Assembly: GCA_963457665.1 (NCBI GenBank)
Contig: OY735233.1
Location: 44,335,392-44,399,391, forward strand
Source of the DNA: Thysanoteuthis rhombus
Lineage: Eukaryota; Mollusca; Cephalopoda; Oegopsida; Thysanoteuthidae
Length of the DNA: 64,000 nt
Direction: 5' to 3'
Under the pieces are notes generated by a model. That model was not told the DNA's origin and did not search any database. It saw only the letters and a list, made by a program, of their open reading frames with translations. The position numbers and the translations under genes are program-made. This document shows, piece by piece, positions 48,014 to 56,069 of this stretch (position 1 is the stretch's first letter; each line of letters opens with the position of its first letter).

Positions 48014-49501
48014 AAGAAAAAAATTTTTTTCTTTCATGTATTTATTTATTTATTAGGATAAAATGAGCCTGTGCGCGCATCTGTGAGGATAATTTCTAAT
48101 CAATTTCTAAAAACTTGTCAATTCAGTTCAATCAGTAAGGCAGCCTCCTGGCAATCAGTCGGTTGAGAGGTCAAGTCATGGTAGAGGAATGTAGATTTTA
48201 CATATTGGTTCGCACCTCCCATTTTGGTGAGGACTATTCTTCTTGTTCTTGTAAGAAAACAAAATCAACTCCATTCTTCGTACTGGAGTCTGACAACAAA
48301 TCGTTGACTGCAACCATTCTGATGCCGAGTTATTGATCATTTCAAATCATTCGAAAGGATGCATTACTTGATTTTTGAACTGACCATTTTTACGACACAT
48401 CAGAGAGATGTTTATTCCAAACAATGCATAACCACAAATTGAAAACACAGGCAGATTGAAACTTTAAGGGGTCATATTCTAGTTTATCAATCAATGTTTA
48501 TCACATGGCTTTCACATTCACTGGGTTGCAGACTTGGGATTATTTTGAAGGGGATAAAATTGATAATACTGGCTCAGCGATGCCCATAAGAAAGAAGTGT
48601 GGCTAATCCTGGGGAAGGTCTATAACCAACGACGGACGTTGAAAGACTGATGATGATGATAATGATTATTACAGAAGTAGTTTCGTTACTTTCTAGACCA
48701 GTGATTCTTGGCCTGGGGTATCCATACCCCCTAGGGTCATGGGAAGCTAATTCATCGGGTATTTATTGCTTTTGTCTAATGATTGTAACTTTGGGTTCAC
48801 ATGGGGGCATCGTAAATAGGAGCACAAGAAACGTATATTCATTTTAGTCTGTTGTGGAAATTTGAATGAGGCAAACATCATGAAAAAGAATTTGTTGTAA
48901 GTAATCTTCTGTTGTTGATAATTTTATCATTACACCTCATCCTTATTATTATAATGGTGGTTCTAAGGTTTCAAAGGTTAGACTTGGAATTTTTTTTCTA
49001 AATTAAGACATCAAAACATACTTCTGTTTAATTCAGACTTTTTAAAAAGAATGATGATGACGATGCTCATTCGGTGGTCAGTTGGAGGGAGCATGGGGGG
49101 GCATAATGACTGGTGCACTGGGGGGTATGAGACTATAAAAAGGTCAAGAAACCTTTTCTAGACATACCACATATATACATGGGTTTGTTTTTACTTTTGA
49201 TATGGGGCAGGCAGAAGAATACCTTCAAAGTAAACTTACTATAAATCTGTTTAATAATCTATGATTCTTAAATAAAGATGGTTTTCCTTCTTTTTTAACC
49301 ACTTAACAAAACAGATGTATTCTTTCCTTCATGGATAACATTTAAAATAGAGTTTATCAAACAAAATAAAGACATATGTTTGAGGACAATAAATTGTTCC
49401 ATATAACAAAATACTGAAAAGCATTGACATAGAAAGATACTTACAAGTAGGCCACAAAAGATGATGATGACCATATGAACGAGAGACAGTTTTACAATCA
49501 T
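29182..49501 (-). CDS. C1orf43: C1orf43 (NICE-3) family membrane protein, complete
   Basis: Seven minus-strand coding exons join in phase: 49501-49445, 47758-47657, 46890-46779, 45931-45875, 43051-42885, 41808-41750 and 29548-29182, giving about 305 residues. Residues 1-28 form an uncleaved N-terminal membrane segment (VHMVIIIFCGLLVFVMFFII), followed by the basic KRQISRLTIRSARRPHV, which aligns with KRQIMRFAMKSRRGPHV of human C1orf43. Further matches to the human protein are IKYEP, YRMKA and YENAR (human YETAR). The C-terminal exon of about 121 residues is Ser/Arg-rich and poorly conserved, making the protein longer than the human one (about 253). The start ATG has A at -3 and places the membrane segment as in human. 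The human protein is an endomembrane protein linked by screens to phagocytosis; its biochemical role is unknown. One intron of about 12.2 kb separates the last two exons. Confidence 0.9.
31310..31556. mobile_element. Non-autonomous hAT element with 8-bp target duplication
   Basis: The left end CAGGGGTGGGGAACCTGAGG and the inverse of the right end (CAGCGATGGGGAACCTTTT) form terminal repeats of the hAT type. The flanks are CCTCAGGA (31302-31309) and CCTCAGGG (31557-31564), an 8-bp target duplication with one mismatch. At 247 bp it has no coding capacity. Confidence 0.75.
32320..32455 (+). repeat. Family G repeat, copy 1
   Basis: GGAACTCTTCCGTGAATTAA, later TTATTTCCCCTTGAATTACT and AATTTAAGAGTTAAAATCAG. 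The same blocks recur at 34090-34190, 42515-42690 and 43190-43345. Confidence 0.5.
32880..33113. repeat. Foldback family B, copy 3
   Basis: Left AGGGTTGAAAGGGAGATAAT, right end ATTATCTCCCCTACTGGCCA then AATCTGGCAACCCT. The middle shows the mirrored pair GATCCAATACC and the TGCCTCTAGACTTATTTCC block. Nearly the whole element is one inverted repeat. Confidence 0.65.
33575..33845 (+). repeat. Family E repeat, copy 2
   Basis: ATTATAATCATGGATAATGT, TATCCTTTTGGTTAATATTC and GACCCTGTCTCAGATTGATT are shared in order with 38485-38735. Confidence 0.55.
34415..34619. repeat. Foldback family B, copy 4
   Basis: Starts AGGGTTGCCAGGTTTCAGAG and ends GGCCAAATCTGGCAACCCT. The inner mirrored pair is CAGGGGTTCAATG and CATTGAACCTCTACC. 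The left arm has lost its GGGGAGATAATCC part. Confidence 0.7.
35035..35295. repeat. Foldback family B, copy 5
   Basis: The left arm GAGGATAATCCAAGCTTTAT and GGCTTACCCAACACAGGCAT mirrors TGAAGCTCAGATTATCTCCC and ATAACTGTGTCAGGCAAGTC. It ends AATCAGGCCACCCTG. Confidence 0.65.
35437..35680 (-). repeat. Family D repeat, reversed copy
   Basis: On the plus strand it begins AAATACCTCTGCCAACGCCA, then ATATAGCTACGATGCAGGAG and ACAAAAGGTCATTGAAATTC. Reversed, this matches the CATTGGCAGAGGTATGTGCT end and the CAATGACATTTTGTTGAAGG block of 9848-10290. Confidence 0.55.
36188..36454. repeat. Foldback family B, copy 6
   Basis: The left arm AGGGTTGTAACATTTGGTCA, GGGGAGACAATCTGAG and CTCACCCAACCCAGGCATTG mirrors CCAATGCCGGGTTAGGTAAG, TTGGATTATCTCCCCTTTCG and ATCTGGTGACCCT. 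Confidence 0.7.
37877..38379. mobile_element. hAT-like non-autonomous element, 10-bp perfect ends
   Basis: CAGACCTGCC at the left and GGCAGGTCTG at the right are perfect inverse repeats. The left end continues AAGTCTCCCGCATTT, typical of one hAT MITE type seen in animals. The flanks (TTTTTCCA and TTTCAGGA) do not form a clean 8-bp duplication. No coding capacity. Confidence 0.6.
38485..38735 (+). repeat. Family E repeat, copy 3
   Basis: Matches 33575-33845 in order and ends GACCCTGTCTATAAGTGATC then TAGTTTCCTCTGTGCATG. It runs directly into the long TA microsatellite. Confidence 0.6.
38737..38818. repeat. Long AT dinucleotide microsatellite
   Basis: About 40 uninterrupted AT units at the 3' end of a family E repeat. 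Confidence 0.97.
39236..39278. repeat. Compound AT then TG microsatellite
   Basis: About 11 AT units followed directly by about 9 TG units. Confidence 0.9.
39620..39950 (+). repeat. SINE-like family A, copy 6
   Basis: Starts ATCACTGCAGCCCCACAAAT and runs through GGGGCTACAACCTTGAAAAT, the TGGACCAACATTGTT block and an AGATAAACGATCAATTT tail to GGCTACGGTGATTCA. It lies in the long C1orf43 intron. Confidence 0.65.
40705..40960 (+). repeat. Family F repeat, copy 1
   Basis: Shares in order with 57296-57520: AGAATATACC near the start, AGTCTCAACTCCAGATGTTTTGA (there AGTCTCGACTAAATTCGAGC), TGTTATGTCATAATAGAAAG and GTGAATTAATCAATGAAATC. Confidence 0.5.
41750..41808 (-). CDS. C1orf43: C1orf43 coding exon 6
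   Basis: Acceptor CATCCTTATAG and donor GTAAGT; 19 codons plus two bases (CA). EEPEYTKFKENLYLII aligns with GQNEYLRYQEALSELA of the human protein. The CA joins C of the last exon to make His. Confidence 0.85.
41844..42265 (+). repeat. Family C repeat (about 420 bp), copy 1
   Basis: Blocks: CAGGTCAAGTTAGTCACTTG, CATGCCATGTTGGGAGTGAT, GTGATCACTAAAAAGGTCCA, GCTGTCAGACACAAAGGGAC, CTCTAAGCACCATTGATATA, CAGACCCACTTAAAAACTGA. The same order occurs at 56829, 60952 and 63308. It lies immediately upstream of C1orf43 coding exon 6, in antisense. Confidence 0.65.
42515..42690 (+). repeat. Family G repeat, copy 2
   Basis: GGAACTCTTCTGTGAATTGA, GGGAGATGATTCTAACCAG, TTATTTCCCTTGAAACTGAT and AATTTGAGAGTTAAAGTCTG, in the same order as 32320-32455. 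Confidence 0.5.
42885..43051 (-). CDS. C1orf43: C1orf43 coding exon 5
   Basis: Acceptor CTTTTGCAG and donor GTAAGG; AG completes Glu, then 55 codons in phase. It contains TVRQYLYRLHTSG and LIRNVVLLYENARH, the latter matching LIDTLLDGYETARY in the human protein. This is probably the helical core of the soluble domain. Confidence 0.9.
43190..43345 (+). repeat. Family G repeat, copy 3
   Basis: GTGGAACTCTTCAATGAAAA and GGAACTCTTTTATGAATAGA, then AAAAGGTATAATTTTGATCA and AATTTAAGAGTCAATTG. The first block appears twice in this copy. Confidence 0.5.
44890..45186 (+). mobile_element. RTE/BovB-like LINE 3' end, copy 1
   Basis: Parallel to 50552-50841: CTCAAATGGCAATGGGCTAG, GATGGACAATACGAATAATA, TTTAGAAAATATTGGCTCCA and TGTCCAACTACGGACGATAA. 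It is 5'-truncated and has stops in all frames. The decayed reading matches the C-terminal WRDELE-F-KYW...WR-LGK-YVQ region of LINE reverse transcriptases. Confidence 0.6.
45299..45345. repeat. CA microsatellite with interruptions
   Basis: CA units broken by CT, TA and CG near the end, in a C1orf43 intron. Confidence 0.9.
45875..45931 (-). CDS. C1orf43: C1orf43 coding exon 4
   Basis: Short exon of 57 bases between acceptor TTTTTCAG and donor GTGAGT. It contains NQKYRMKACD, aligning with the YLYRMKALD motif of human C1orf43. It begins with two bases of a split Asp codon and ends with G of a split Glu codon. Both junctions keep the frame. Confidence 0.88.
46225..46485 (+). repeat. SINE-like family A, copy 7
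   Basis: Contains CACCATAGCCTCACATGATT, TACCACTAGGCACCATCTAA, an AGATAAAAAACACAC tail and GGGCTATGGTGATTCAT. It sits between C1orf43 coding exons 3 and 4, antisense to the gene. Confidence 0.6.
46779..46890 (-). CDS. C1orf43: C1orf43 coding exon 3
   Basis: Acceptor TTTTTTCAG and donor GTAATT. The exon holds 37 codons plus one base (G), which completes Asp with the next exon. RLRHVRNIKYEPTLL aligns with RLSRVQDIKYEPQLL of the human protein. Confidence 0.92.
47657..47758 (-). CDS. C1orf43: C1orf43 coding exon 2: end of membrane segment and basic stretch
   Basis: The acceptor TTTTTTGCAG precedes it and the donor GTATGT follows it; 34 codons in phase 0. VFVMFFIITKRQ then RSARRPHVAIGTGIPK matches the most conserved block of the family (human VFVLLFIFVKRQ and RRGPHVPVG). 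Basic residues directly after the membrane segment predict a cytosolic C-terminal part. Confidence 0.92.
47981..48010. repeat. TA microsatellite
   Basis: About 13 TA units followed by TAATATAA, upstream of C1orf43 coding exon 2. Confidence 0.9.
48545..48660 (+). mobile_element. RTE/BovB-like LINE 3' end, copy 2 (short)
   Basis: AATACTGGCTCAGCGATGCC, ATCCTGGGGAAGGTCTATAA and CAACGACGGACGTTGAAAGA followed by a GATGATGAT tail. This is only the last 110 bases of the same LINE as at 50552. Confidence 0.65.
48699..49155. mobile_element. Non-autonomous hAT element with perfect 8-bp target duplication
   Basis: It begins CAGTGATTCTTGGCCTGGGG then TATCCATACCCCCTAGGG and ends GGTCAAGAAACCTT, an imperfect inverse. 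The flanks at 48691-48698 and 49156-49163 are both TTCTAGAC, a perfect 8-bp duplication. It lies in the C1orf43 intron between coding exons 1 and 2, and there is no coding capacity. Confidence 0.82.
49445..49501 (-). CDS. C1orf43: C1orf43 coding exon 1: start codon and first half of membrane segment
   Basis: Nineteen codons from ATG (49501-49499), in context TTCAAAATGA, to the donor GTAAGTAT. It encodes the hydrophobic VHMVIIIFCGLL, which continues in the next exon in phase 0. A possible acceptor (ATAAG) lies just upstream of the start. Confidence 0.85.
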
Positions 49502-49577
49502 TTTGAAGCCGGTACAGAGCTCTTATCTTACAATAAATAACAATGACCACCAAGTGGTCTTGAATAGTCAGTCAAAC

Positions 49578-49641
49578 CTTAAGTAACTGTTGCTCTTCCA
49601 TTAAATTCCCTTCTTTTACGACACTCTGCATCGTATTTCAG
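49578..49641 (-). other. C1orf43: Probable 5' UTR exon of C1orf43
   Basis: It is bounded on the minus strand by acceptor GAAATTTCAG and donor-like GTTTGA, the latter weak. It contains an ATG opening an 18-codon frame to the exon end. If spliced to an acceptor at ATAAG just before the start exon, that frame ends at a TGA overlapping the main ATG. This would be an upstream ORF rather than an N-terminal extension. Confidence 0.35.
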
Positions 49642-50551
49642 CTGAAATTTCAAAAGAAAAGAATTACAGGAATAACAATATGAAATAACAAAAAACACTT
49701 TTTATTCTTATTTACCAGATATGCCGGTAAAACAGTCATTTCATTTTTTTTTTAATTACAAATATATTACCCTGCGTCCAATATTCTGGCATTATGACTT
49801 GGGGAGGCCATTTATCAAGGCTCGATATAGAGTTATAAGGCTCGGAAGAGTTACAGTGAATAGGCCAAACCCTACCCCTAATATTCTCACACCATTTCCA
49901 CAGATTTGGCATTGCGGACTGATTTCTCTATGTTGTTGCTGTTAGAAGAGATTATTTTATGCAAAAAGTAAAATAGTTTGGCAAAATAATGTTGCCAATT
50001 ACTGAATTCTCCGTGTGAATCCAATGCGCACTCAAATGCACAAGCAAAATAAATTGCAGTTTATTAAAGAAACCATAATCACTTGTTTTTAAAAGTTTTC
50101 CTAGGCTTTCTATGATATATCTGCTACCAATATTGTGATTTTAACATAAATTTTTGTTTTATTAGCCTGATAGTTATCACGCAGCCTAGTATGACCGATG
50201 AAGACTTTGCTGCATATGTTTTTGTCAAGTTTCCCCAACCACGGGTCAGCAGCATACACCCACTCAATTTTTGTAGCATCTTTTTAAAAAACTTATTTCA
50301 ACAAATAGTTATCTTTCTATGGTTTAATTCTGGTTACAATTGCAAGAAAATAGTATAAAGTTAGTCTTCATAAGAAAAAAAAACTTTTTTGCATATCATA
50401 GAATTCATCTTAATTATTGCAGAAAGGTCATCCAGATTCCTGATACCATAATTTTTTTTTTTTAAAGTAAAATTAAAAATTTAAGGAAATTAACACAAAA
50501 TTCTTTTCATAAGTCTTTTTTAAAAACGTATTGGAACAATCATATATCTAT

Positions 50552-50841
50552 TATGGAGGTTAAAACGGGAGTCCATGACATCATAGAAAGTATTAAAAAA
50601 ACTCAAATGGCAATGGGCAGGCCACGTTGCAAGAATGAAAGACAACCGATGGACAACACACGTCTCAAAACATGGATCCCCAGAAATCACTTGAGAAACC
50701 AAGGCCGACAGAACACAAGATGGAGAGATGAATTAGAAAATTTCAGGAAATACTGGCTCTGCGACGCCCATGAGAGAGAAATGTGGAGGATCCTGGGGAA
50801 GGTCTATGTCCAACGACGGACGTTAAGACTGATGATGATGA
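50552..50841 (+). mobile_element. RTE/BovB-like LINE 3' end, copy 3 (longest)
   Basis: The plus frame from 50553 encodes WIPRNHLRNQGRQNTRWRDE then LENFRKYWLCDAHEREMWRI and LGKVYVQRR. This is the recognisable C-terminal tail of LINE reverse transcriptases, just after the polymerase domain. The first third seems to be in another frame, so at least one frameshift is present. It ends in a GATGATGAT tail, as LINEs of this type do. Confidence 0.7.
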
Positions 50842-52205
50842 TGATAATTGTAAGGAATTGATATAAAGTTGATATTTATCGGAAAAAAATAACTCAAGTT
50901 AGCATCATTGTTAGTTGGTAGTGTTTTAACCTTCATTGACCATAGCAGACCAATATTTCTTTCTCGGTCACAAAAAATCAGTTCTTGCTCTATTGTTTTA
51001 AACGTGCTCCAATTACCCAAATAAGTGATGCGTCAAATTGCTAGAACTTTCATGCTAATTACCGTAAATCCAAAATTTTGGTACCATTGGAAAGCTCTTT
51101 CAAGGGATAACGAATTTCATTAGAATAATCTATTAATTGTAGGTGTGTATCATTAGGTCACTCGAACCTTCTGTCTTGTGGCGTGGGAAGCTGAAGTAAT
51201 TCAAGTCTGTCTTCATATGACAGGACTTATAGTTGAAGCGCCAATTAGGTACTCTTTTCTATGGTCACTCTAGTATTTTTGGTGTGTACAGGAAAATACT
51301 AAGAAGCAGATATTAAATCAAAGCCTTTAAAATCAAAATAAAAGTGAACACTCCATCAGCTATTTTAACTAAAGGTTGAGTTATCTTAGTCGGGAACACA
51401 TTTAATTTTTTTTCTTTTTACTTTTGAAAGCTGGGTATGTTTTCTTTCGAATTGGTGTATACAAAAAAAAAACAATAATACAAACGGCATTAAAAATGTT
51501 GATATTGTCGAGAAACGACTCTGAAAAAATGTTTTTAATAGATTTAATATCTGTTTATTTTGATTTTGTTGTAACTAACCGCCGAGAGGCTTTACAAAAC
51601 CAACAGAATAATAAACGAGATGGACAAACAAAATAACTTCATATTTAAGAAGTGATTAAAGCAGAAAAATATTTTGTCAACATTGGTTATCATGGGTTTT
51701 ACAAGTACACGACTGATTCAGAATGAACTTGACAAAGAAAACGTCTTTTAACAATCATTTGTTTAAATATCAATATATCAAGTAACTTCGCACTTCACCA
51801 AAAACATAAGATTGTTTGTTTTAACAACACACCCACTTCCCGAGGATTACATATAATAGACATGAATTTTGAACGTAGTTTGAACAAAATATAAACGTGT
51901 AATTATCTATCTTTTTTTTTCTCTTCTTGATAACAAATAATAAAGTCCAGGAATAAAACAGAAACGATTTCTTATTTGTTTTTAAAGATCGAATTCGTTT
52001 CGGAGTTTTTGTTTATTTTCATTCCATAATTATATATAACTTGAAAATAGAATTTATAGACTTATAACAATTACTTACAATTTTTCATCGCGTATACTAT
52101 ATTGACCCCACTTAAAACTGTGAAATAAGATACTAACCGGAATTAATATGACTTTTATAACAAGAAAAAAGATTATAAAATAAGACAGGACTAAATAAGT
52201 TTTAC

Positions 52206-52275
52206 CTGATCATCGCTGCAAATATGGCGACGTGAATTACTTCCCTTTTTACTTCCGGTTTGGTTTTAGGGGTAG
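52206..52275 (-). other. C1orf43: Probable first non-coding exon of C1orf43
   Basis: On the minus strand, GCAGCGATGATCAG is followed by the donor GTAAAA at 52205. The exon lies directly below YY1- and ETS-like sites, the usual layout of a TATA-less housekeeping promoter. Joining it to the exon at 49641 would create a three-codon upstream ORF (Met-Ile-Ser-stop) across the junction. The 5' limit is a guess. Confidence 0.45.
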
Positions 52276-52290
52276 AGACGGTGGCTCATC
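52206..52290 (-). promoter_or_regulatory. Candidate TATA-less promoter of C1orf43 (YY1- and ETS-like sites)
   Basis: CAAATATGGCGAC at 52219-52231 reads GTCGCCATATTTG on the minus strand, close to the YY1 site often found just downstream of start sites. ACTTCCGGTT at 52251-52260 is an ETS/GABP-type site (CCGGAAGT on the minus strand). Both sit immediately upstream of, or within, the proposed first exon. The kinase gene begins about 2.1 kb away on the other strand, so a shared promoter is possible. The sites are seen; their function is inferred. Confidence 0.5.
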
Positions 52291-52530
52291 TGACAAAATA
52301 TTGACTTTTCCTTGTTAACTTATTAATTCAGGTTCCAGTCTTATTAACGGTGATTCTGGTAACTTTAGTTCTTTTCTCGAAAATTATCTTATCTTGGTCA
52401 CCCAAATAATTTTAGATCTTCGAATTCTACAGGTAACATCAAATCAGACTGATTTGTTGTTTTTATTTTTATTTTTCATAATTTTTCCCTTCTCAATGAA
52501 AGCATAAGAGCATCGGGTCCCGTCCCCGGT

Positions 52531-52792
52531 ATTGCCAACGCAAAAAAAAACTTTTCCGCTCGAAATCGACTTCGGAAAAGGTGTCAAAAACGCCCTAAGA
52601 ACACTCTTAGCCTTTTTGTGGCCATTTCAAATAGCTAGAGATGGCTGTATCTAGAATGACCAGGAAATAGCTGAAAGTTGCTTGAAATTGCTGGAAAATT
52701 GCGCAAAAATAAGCTAAAAATAGTGCTGAATGTTGAATTTTCGCACTGCCAAATCATAAATGCGCTAAATCTGGTGCAAAATTGGCAACGCT
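52531..52792 (+). repeat. Repeat pair H, copy 1
   Basis: Begins ATTGCCAACGC and ends AATTGGCAACGC, so TTGCCAA and TTGGCAA are mirrored at the ends. Inside are TGGCCATTTCAAATAGCTAG, TGCTGGAAAATTGCGCAAAA, TGTTGAATTTTCGCACTGCC and GCGCTAAATCTGGTGC. Confidence 0.6.
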
Positions 52793-53189
52793 ACACGACC
52801 CAATCTGAATGAGCTAATCGAGGCCTTTAGTCCAAGAGCACAGTGTAGTATCTGTTCTTCTCACGTCGACGAAACAGCATTAACTCTCCGTTTTCAATTT
52901 AAACGCTGCTATGATTGTATATTAATTGTTTTCTTCGTGAAGTTTAATTCAATATGATTTTTTTCCAATTGACAAAAATAAAAAGTTATGAATTTTATTT
53001 ATTGTCATCATTGAAAAAAAGCATGGGACATATAGCTTTCTCGTTTTAACATCATTTTTTTAAATCAATTGTTTTATTTCTTTTCATTTGTGCGCCGCTT
53101 AAAACATCGATTGAGCATGGGTGTGGAACTTTACAAAATACAATGGGGACCACCTTTGTTACTTTGTGTCTCGTATCTTAATTGTTTTC

Positions 53190-53318
53190 CTCTGTGTCGG
53201 CCTCTTGGGGCGGTCCCACCTCGAAAGGCTGGTAATGGTACTAACCCTCTGCCTCCTGACAATGCCTGTGTTGGGTAAGTCTCCGAGATGAAGCTCAAAT
53301 TATCTCCCTTCCTAATAA
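53190..53318. repeat. Foldback family B, copy 7 (right half)
   Basis: TAACCCTCTGCCTCCTGACA, AATGCCTGTGTTGGGTAAGT, CTCCGAGATGAAGCTCAAAT and TATCTCCCTTCC. This is the right arm only; it lies between the two copies of repeat pair H. Confidence 0.6.
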
Positions 53319-53324
53319 CGAGTG

Positions 53325-53602
53325 TCGTCAACTCGACAAAATTTTTCGGACTAAATCGACCTCCAGAAAGTGTAAAAAAAAACAACACCGAAACACGCTA
53401 AATAAACATTGGTAGTCATTTTATGGCCATTTCAATTGCTGTAAATAGCTATATTTGGTTAAAATTGTCAGAAAGTAGCTGTGAGTCGGCTTGCTGGAAA
53501 ATTGCACAAAAATGTGCTGAAAATAGCGCTAAATATTGAATATTTAGCACTGCCAGAACTAGAAGTGCTAAATTTAACACAAAAGACGCTAAATTGGCAA
53601 CA
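53325..53602 (+). repeat. Repeat pair H, copy 2
   Basis: TATGGCCATTTCAATTGCTG, TTGCTGGAAAATTGCACAAA, TATTGAATATTTAGCACTGC and GACGCTAAATTGGCAACATT follow the same order as 52531-52792. Both copies are on the plus strand, about 800 bases apart. Confidence 0.6.
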
Positions 53603-54414
53603 TTTCTGGCAACCCCGCGGCTGAAGGGAAGAACGATAACTCTGATTGGAAAACTGTTGCCATAGAAACAGTTGTGACTATTCCGTTTTATTTTTCATCT
53701 TCCAGGAAATAAAATGAACAATTAGACTAAAAATTCTATTTATTATAAAAACTGACCATGTTTAATACTACGTATTGAACAACACCAAAACCAATGCAAA
53801 GACAATTATAAATCTTACACTTCTTCAATCTAAAAAAAAAAAGTCCATCGGTGTTGCTATGGAAACGGGTAACCAAATTCATTGGCCTTGATTTTTTTCT
53901 TGAAAAAAAAAGGTAATTAATTAGTAATGAATTTTCCAGTACGCTGAAGGATTTCCGAAAGTTTGCTGTAGTTGATAATAATGCAGCTGAAAGTATAAGA
54001 CTACCTGAAAGGCTTTGTTTTTATTAATCCATCAGGCAAAACAACATAAGCCTTTCTCTTTTTTGTAACGTGCAGGTGTTCTTATACCTGACACGTGCCC
54101 CTTTGTAATTAAGGAAAAAAAACACGTTGTCTTTCTTTCTTTTTTCTTTCTTGTCTTCTAATTTATAATAATTCACACCAACCATTTCCACACTTTACAA
54201 ACATTATGATTCAGACAAAAGAAAGTGATATTCATTCTTTGGAAAATAATTTTTTATTTCACTTTTGAGTCATTTTTAACAAACTAAATCTTTTTTCTAC
54301 TACTTTATTTTTCATCTAACCTTTTCTGGGATCATTTCTTCCCTTTTCTTCTTTATTATATAATAATATCTGAGACGACCATACAAACAAAGGCAACGTA
54401 ATAATCGGACAAAG

Positions 54415-54551
54415 ATGTCTTTAAAACCTTCGGCCTTCAATGACAAAAAGAACAGAATTTTGGCTAACAGATATGAAATTACGCAAAAGCTCGGAGCAGG
54501 ACAATTCGGAACAGCTTTTTTATGTTCAGATAATAGAGTAAAAGACAAAAG
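54415..54551 (+). CDS. NEK11: NEK11-like protein kinase, first coding exon (N-terminal glycine loop only)
   Basis: ATG at 54415 opens 45 codons to a GTCAGT donor at 54552, leaving AG of a split codon (probably Arg). RYEITQKLGAGQFGTAFLCSD aligns with RYVLQQKLGSGSFGTVYLVSD of human NEK11, and the exon ends at about the same point as the human KKAKRGEE segment. NEK11 is a NIMA-family Ser/Thr kinase of the G2/M DNA-damage checkpoint. Ala replaces the usual Val after the glycine loop (GxGxFGTA instead of GTV). No exon with the catalytic Lys, HRD or DFG motif was found in the remaining 9.4 kb, so the next exon is presumably beyond the window. Another NEK-family kinase is the alternative. Confidence 0.7.
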
Positions 54552-55766
54552 GTCAGTACTTTTCATTTCATGTTCATAAAAAAAAAACAATTTTACTGCA
54601 TTTTATTTTTCATTTTTCACCTTGTTTCAGTTTTTAAAATCGATTTGGCAGTAATTTGAATTCTACTTTTGGGATAGGAAACGAAGGAAATAAGAGAAAT
54701 TACCCCGGACGGATAGAAATGTAAATATTTTTAGTGTCTGAAAGATGTTTTAATGAGATTTCATAAAATCAAAATGTGAAGGGAGGGGTGATTGACTTTG
54801 AAAATATTTCCATAAGTTTTTCTTACAAAATAAAACTTTTGATTAAAAAAAGTCAATTCGTTAATAAAGGTATAACAAAGTTTTTGTTAAAATTCTAAAT
54901 GTGGGTGTGTTTTCACCTAAAGATTTCCTCGTGTAAATTTTCTCGTTACATCTTTTTACGCTAAATATCTCCAGGTTTATATCGTATGCACAAATAATTT
55001 TCATATCAGAATATTGTATAATCTTTCTTCTTACTATTGACATAAAGATTGTTACAATAAAATTAACATCTTTTAAGTATCAGGTATCTCTGTCGACATA
55101 TATCACCTTGTTGTCAAAAACGCACGGAGGTCCCCGACAGAAACAATACTTTTCACCATTGATCTTTGCAAAAAAAAATGTTAAATCGGTTATAAGTATG
55201 AAGATTTTGTTTTGTTAATAATGATTTTTTAATTGCATTTTCATTTCACATTAAATAATTGAAAATGACTTGAACTGATGTGACCTGTATATAAAAAACA
55301 TTCGTCAGACGAGAACTATACACAAGAAGACAGGCGTACGTTTGTAAGAATTTCTAAGAATTTGAAGGTTTTACGATTTTCTTTTTTCAATTTAATATTT
55401 TTCAGAATTTTAAGATCAATTTTAAAATAAGCGTCTAAGAACATTGAAACAAAAATAAGAGAATAGATTATTTCCATTGTTATGATTTATTGAATAAAAC
55501 TAAAATCTTGAAATAAAGAAAATATCTGTTGCACATTTCTAATTGGTCTTTCAAACATTGATTGAAATTCATGTAAAATCATTTGATTTTGTAAACTCTG
55601 CTGTACTGCATCTGGCACGGAGGGGGGGGGGGTCCAGACCCCATCTGATTTGGCAAAGCAAGCTTGTTTTTTTTTAATCTTAAATATCTGAATAAGGAAA
55701 TTATTTGAATAGAAACACCAAACAATATGAATTAACCTCCAATGTATTATAACCCTTTGTCTAATT

Positions 55767-56069
55767 CACAAATGGTCAACTGTCAACCCATGGACCAGAT
55801 TTGGTCTGTGGCAACATTTTTGTCGTCCGCTGCCAACATATTTGAAAACTTGCATAATTTTTCTCAGAAAGTCAATTTCATGATTGATATTGGAAAATTT
55901 CCATTGTTTTGGATTCATGAATCGATCATATAATAATTCTAATATATAAGTTTGTCTCAAGTGGAAATTAAGTAGACTTTCTGTAATATTTCAAGTGAAT
56001 GTGGGGCCAGAATAAAGATGAAAAATGTCTCATGTGGCCCTTCCAGATCAAAAAAGTTACCCATGCCTG
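55767..56069. mobile_element. Non-autonomous hAT element with 8-bp target duplication
   Basis: The left end CACAAATGGTCAACTGTCAA and the inverse of the right end (CAGGCATGGGTAACTTTTTT) match in part. ATGTGGCCCTTCCAGATC near the right is typical of hAT MITEs. The flanks are GTCTAATT (55759-55766) and ATCTAATT (56070-56077), 7 of 8 identical. 303 bp, non-coding. Confidence 0.72.

Larger units (their letters stand above)
52291..54414. other. Region between the C1orf43 promoter and the kinase start
   Basis: Contains two direct copies of a roughly 265-bp repeat, half of a foldback element, and T- and A-rich DNA. Possible 5' UTR exons of the kinase gene could end at GT sites near 52358 or 52433, but this is not supported beyond the dinucleotides. 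The 400 bases before the ATG are AT-rich and TATA-like strings are frequent, so no start site can be chosen. Confidence 0.45.
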
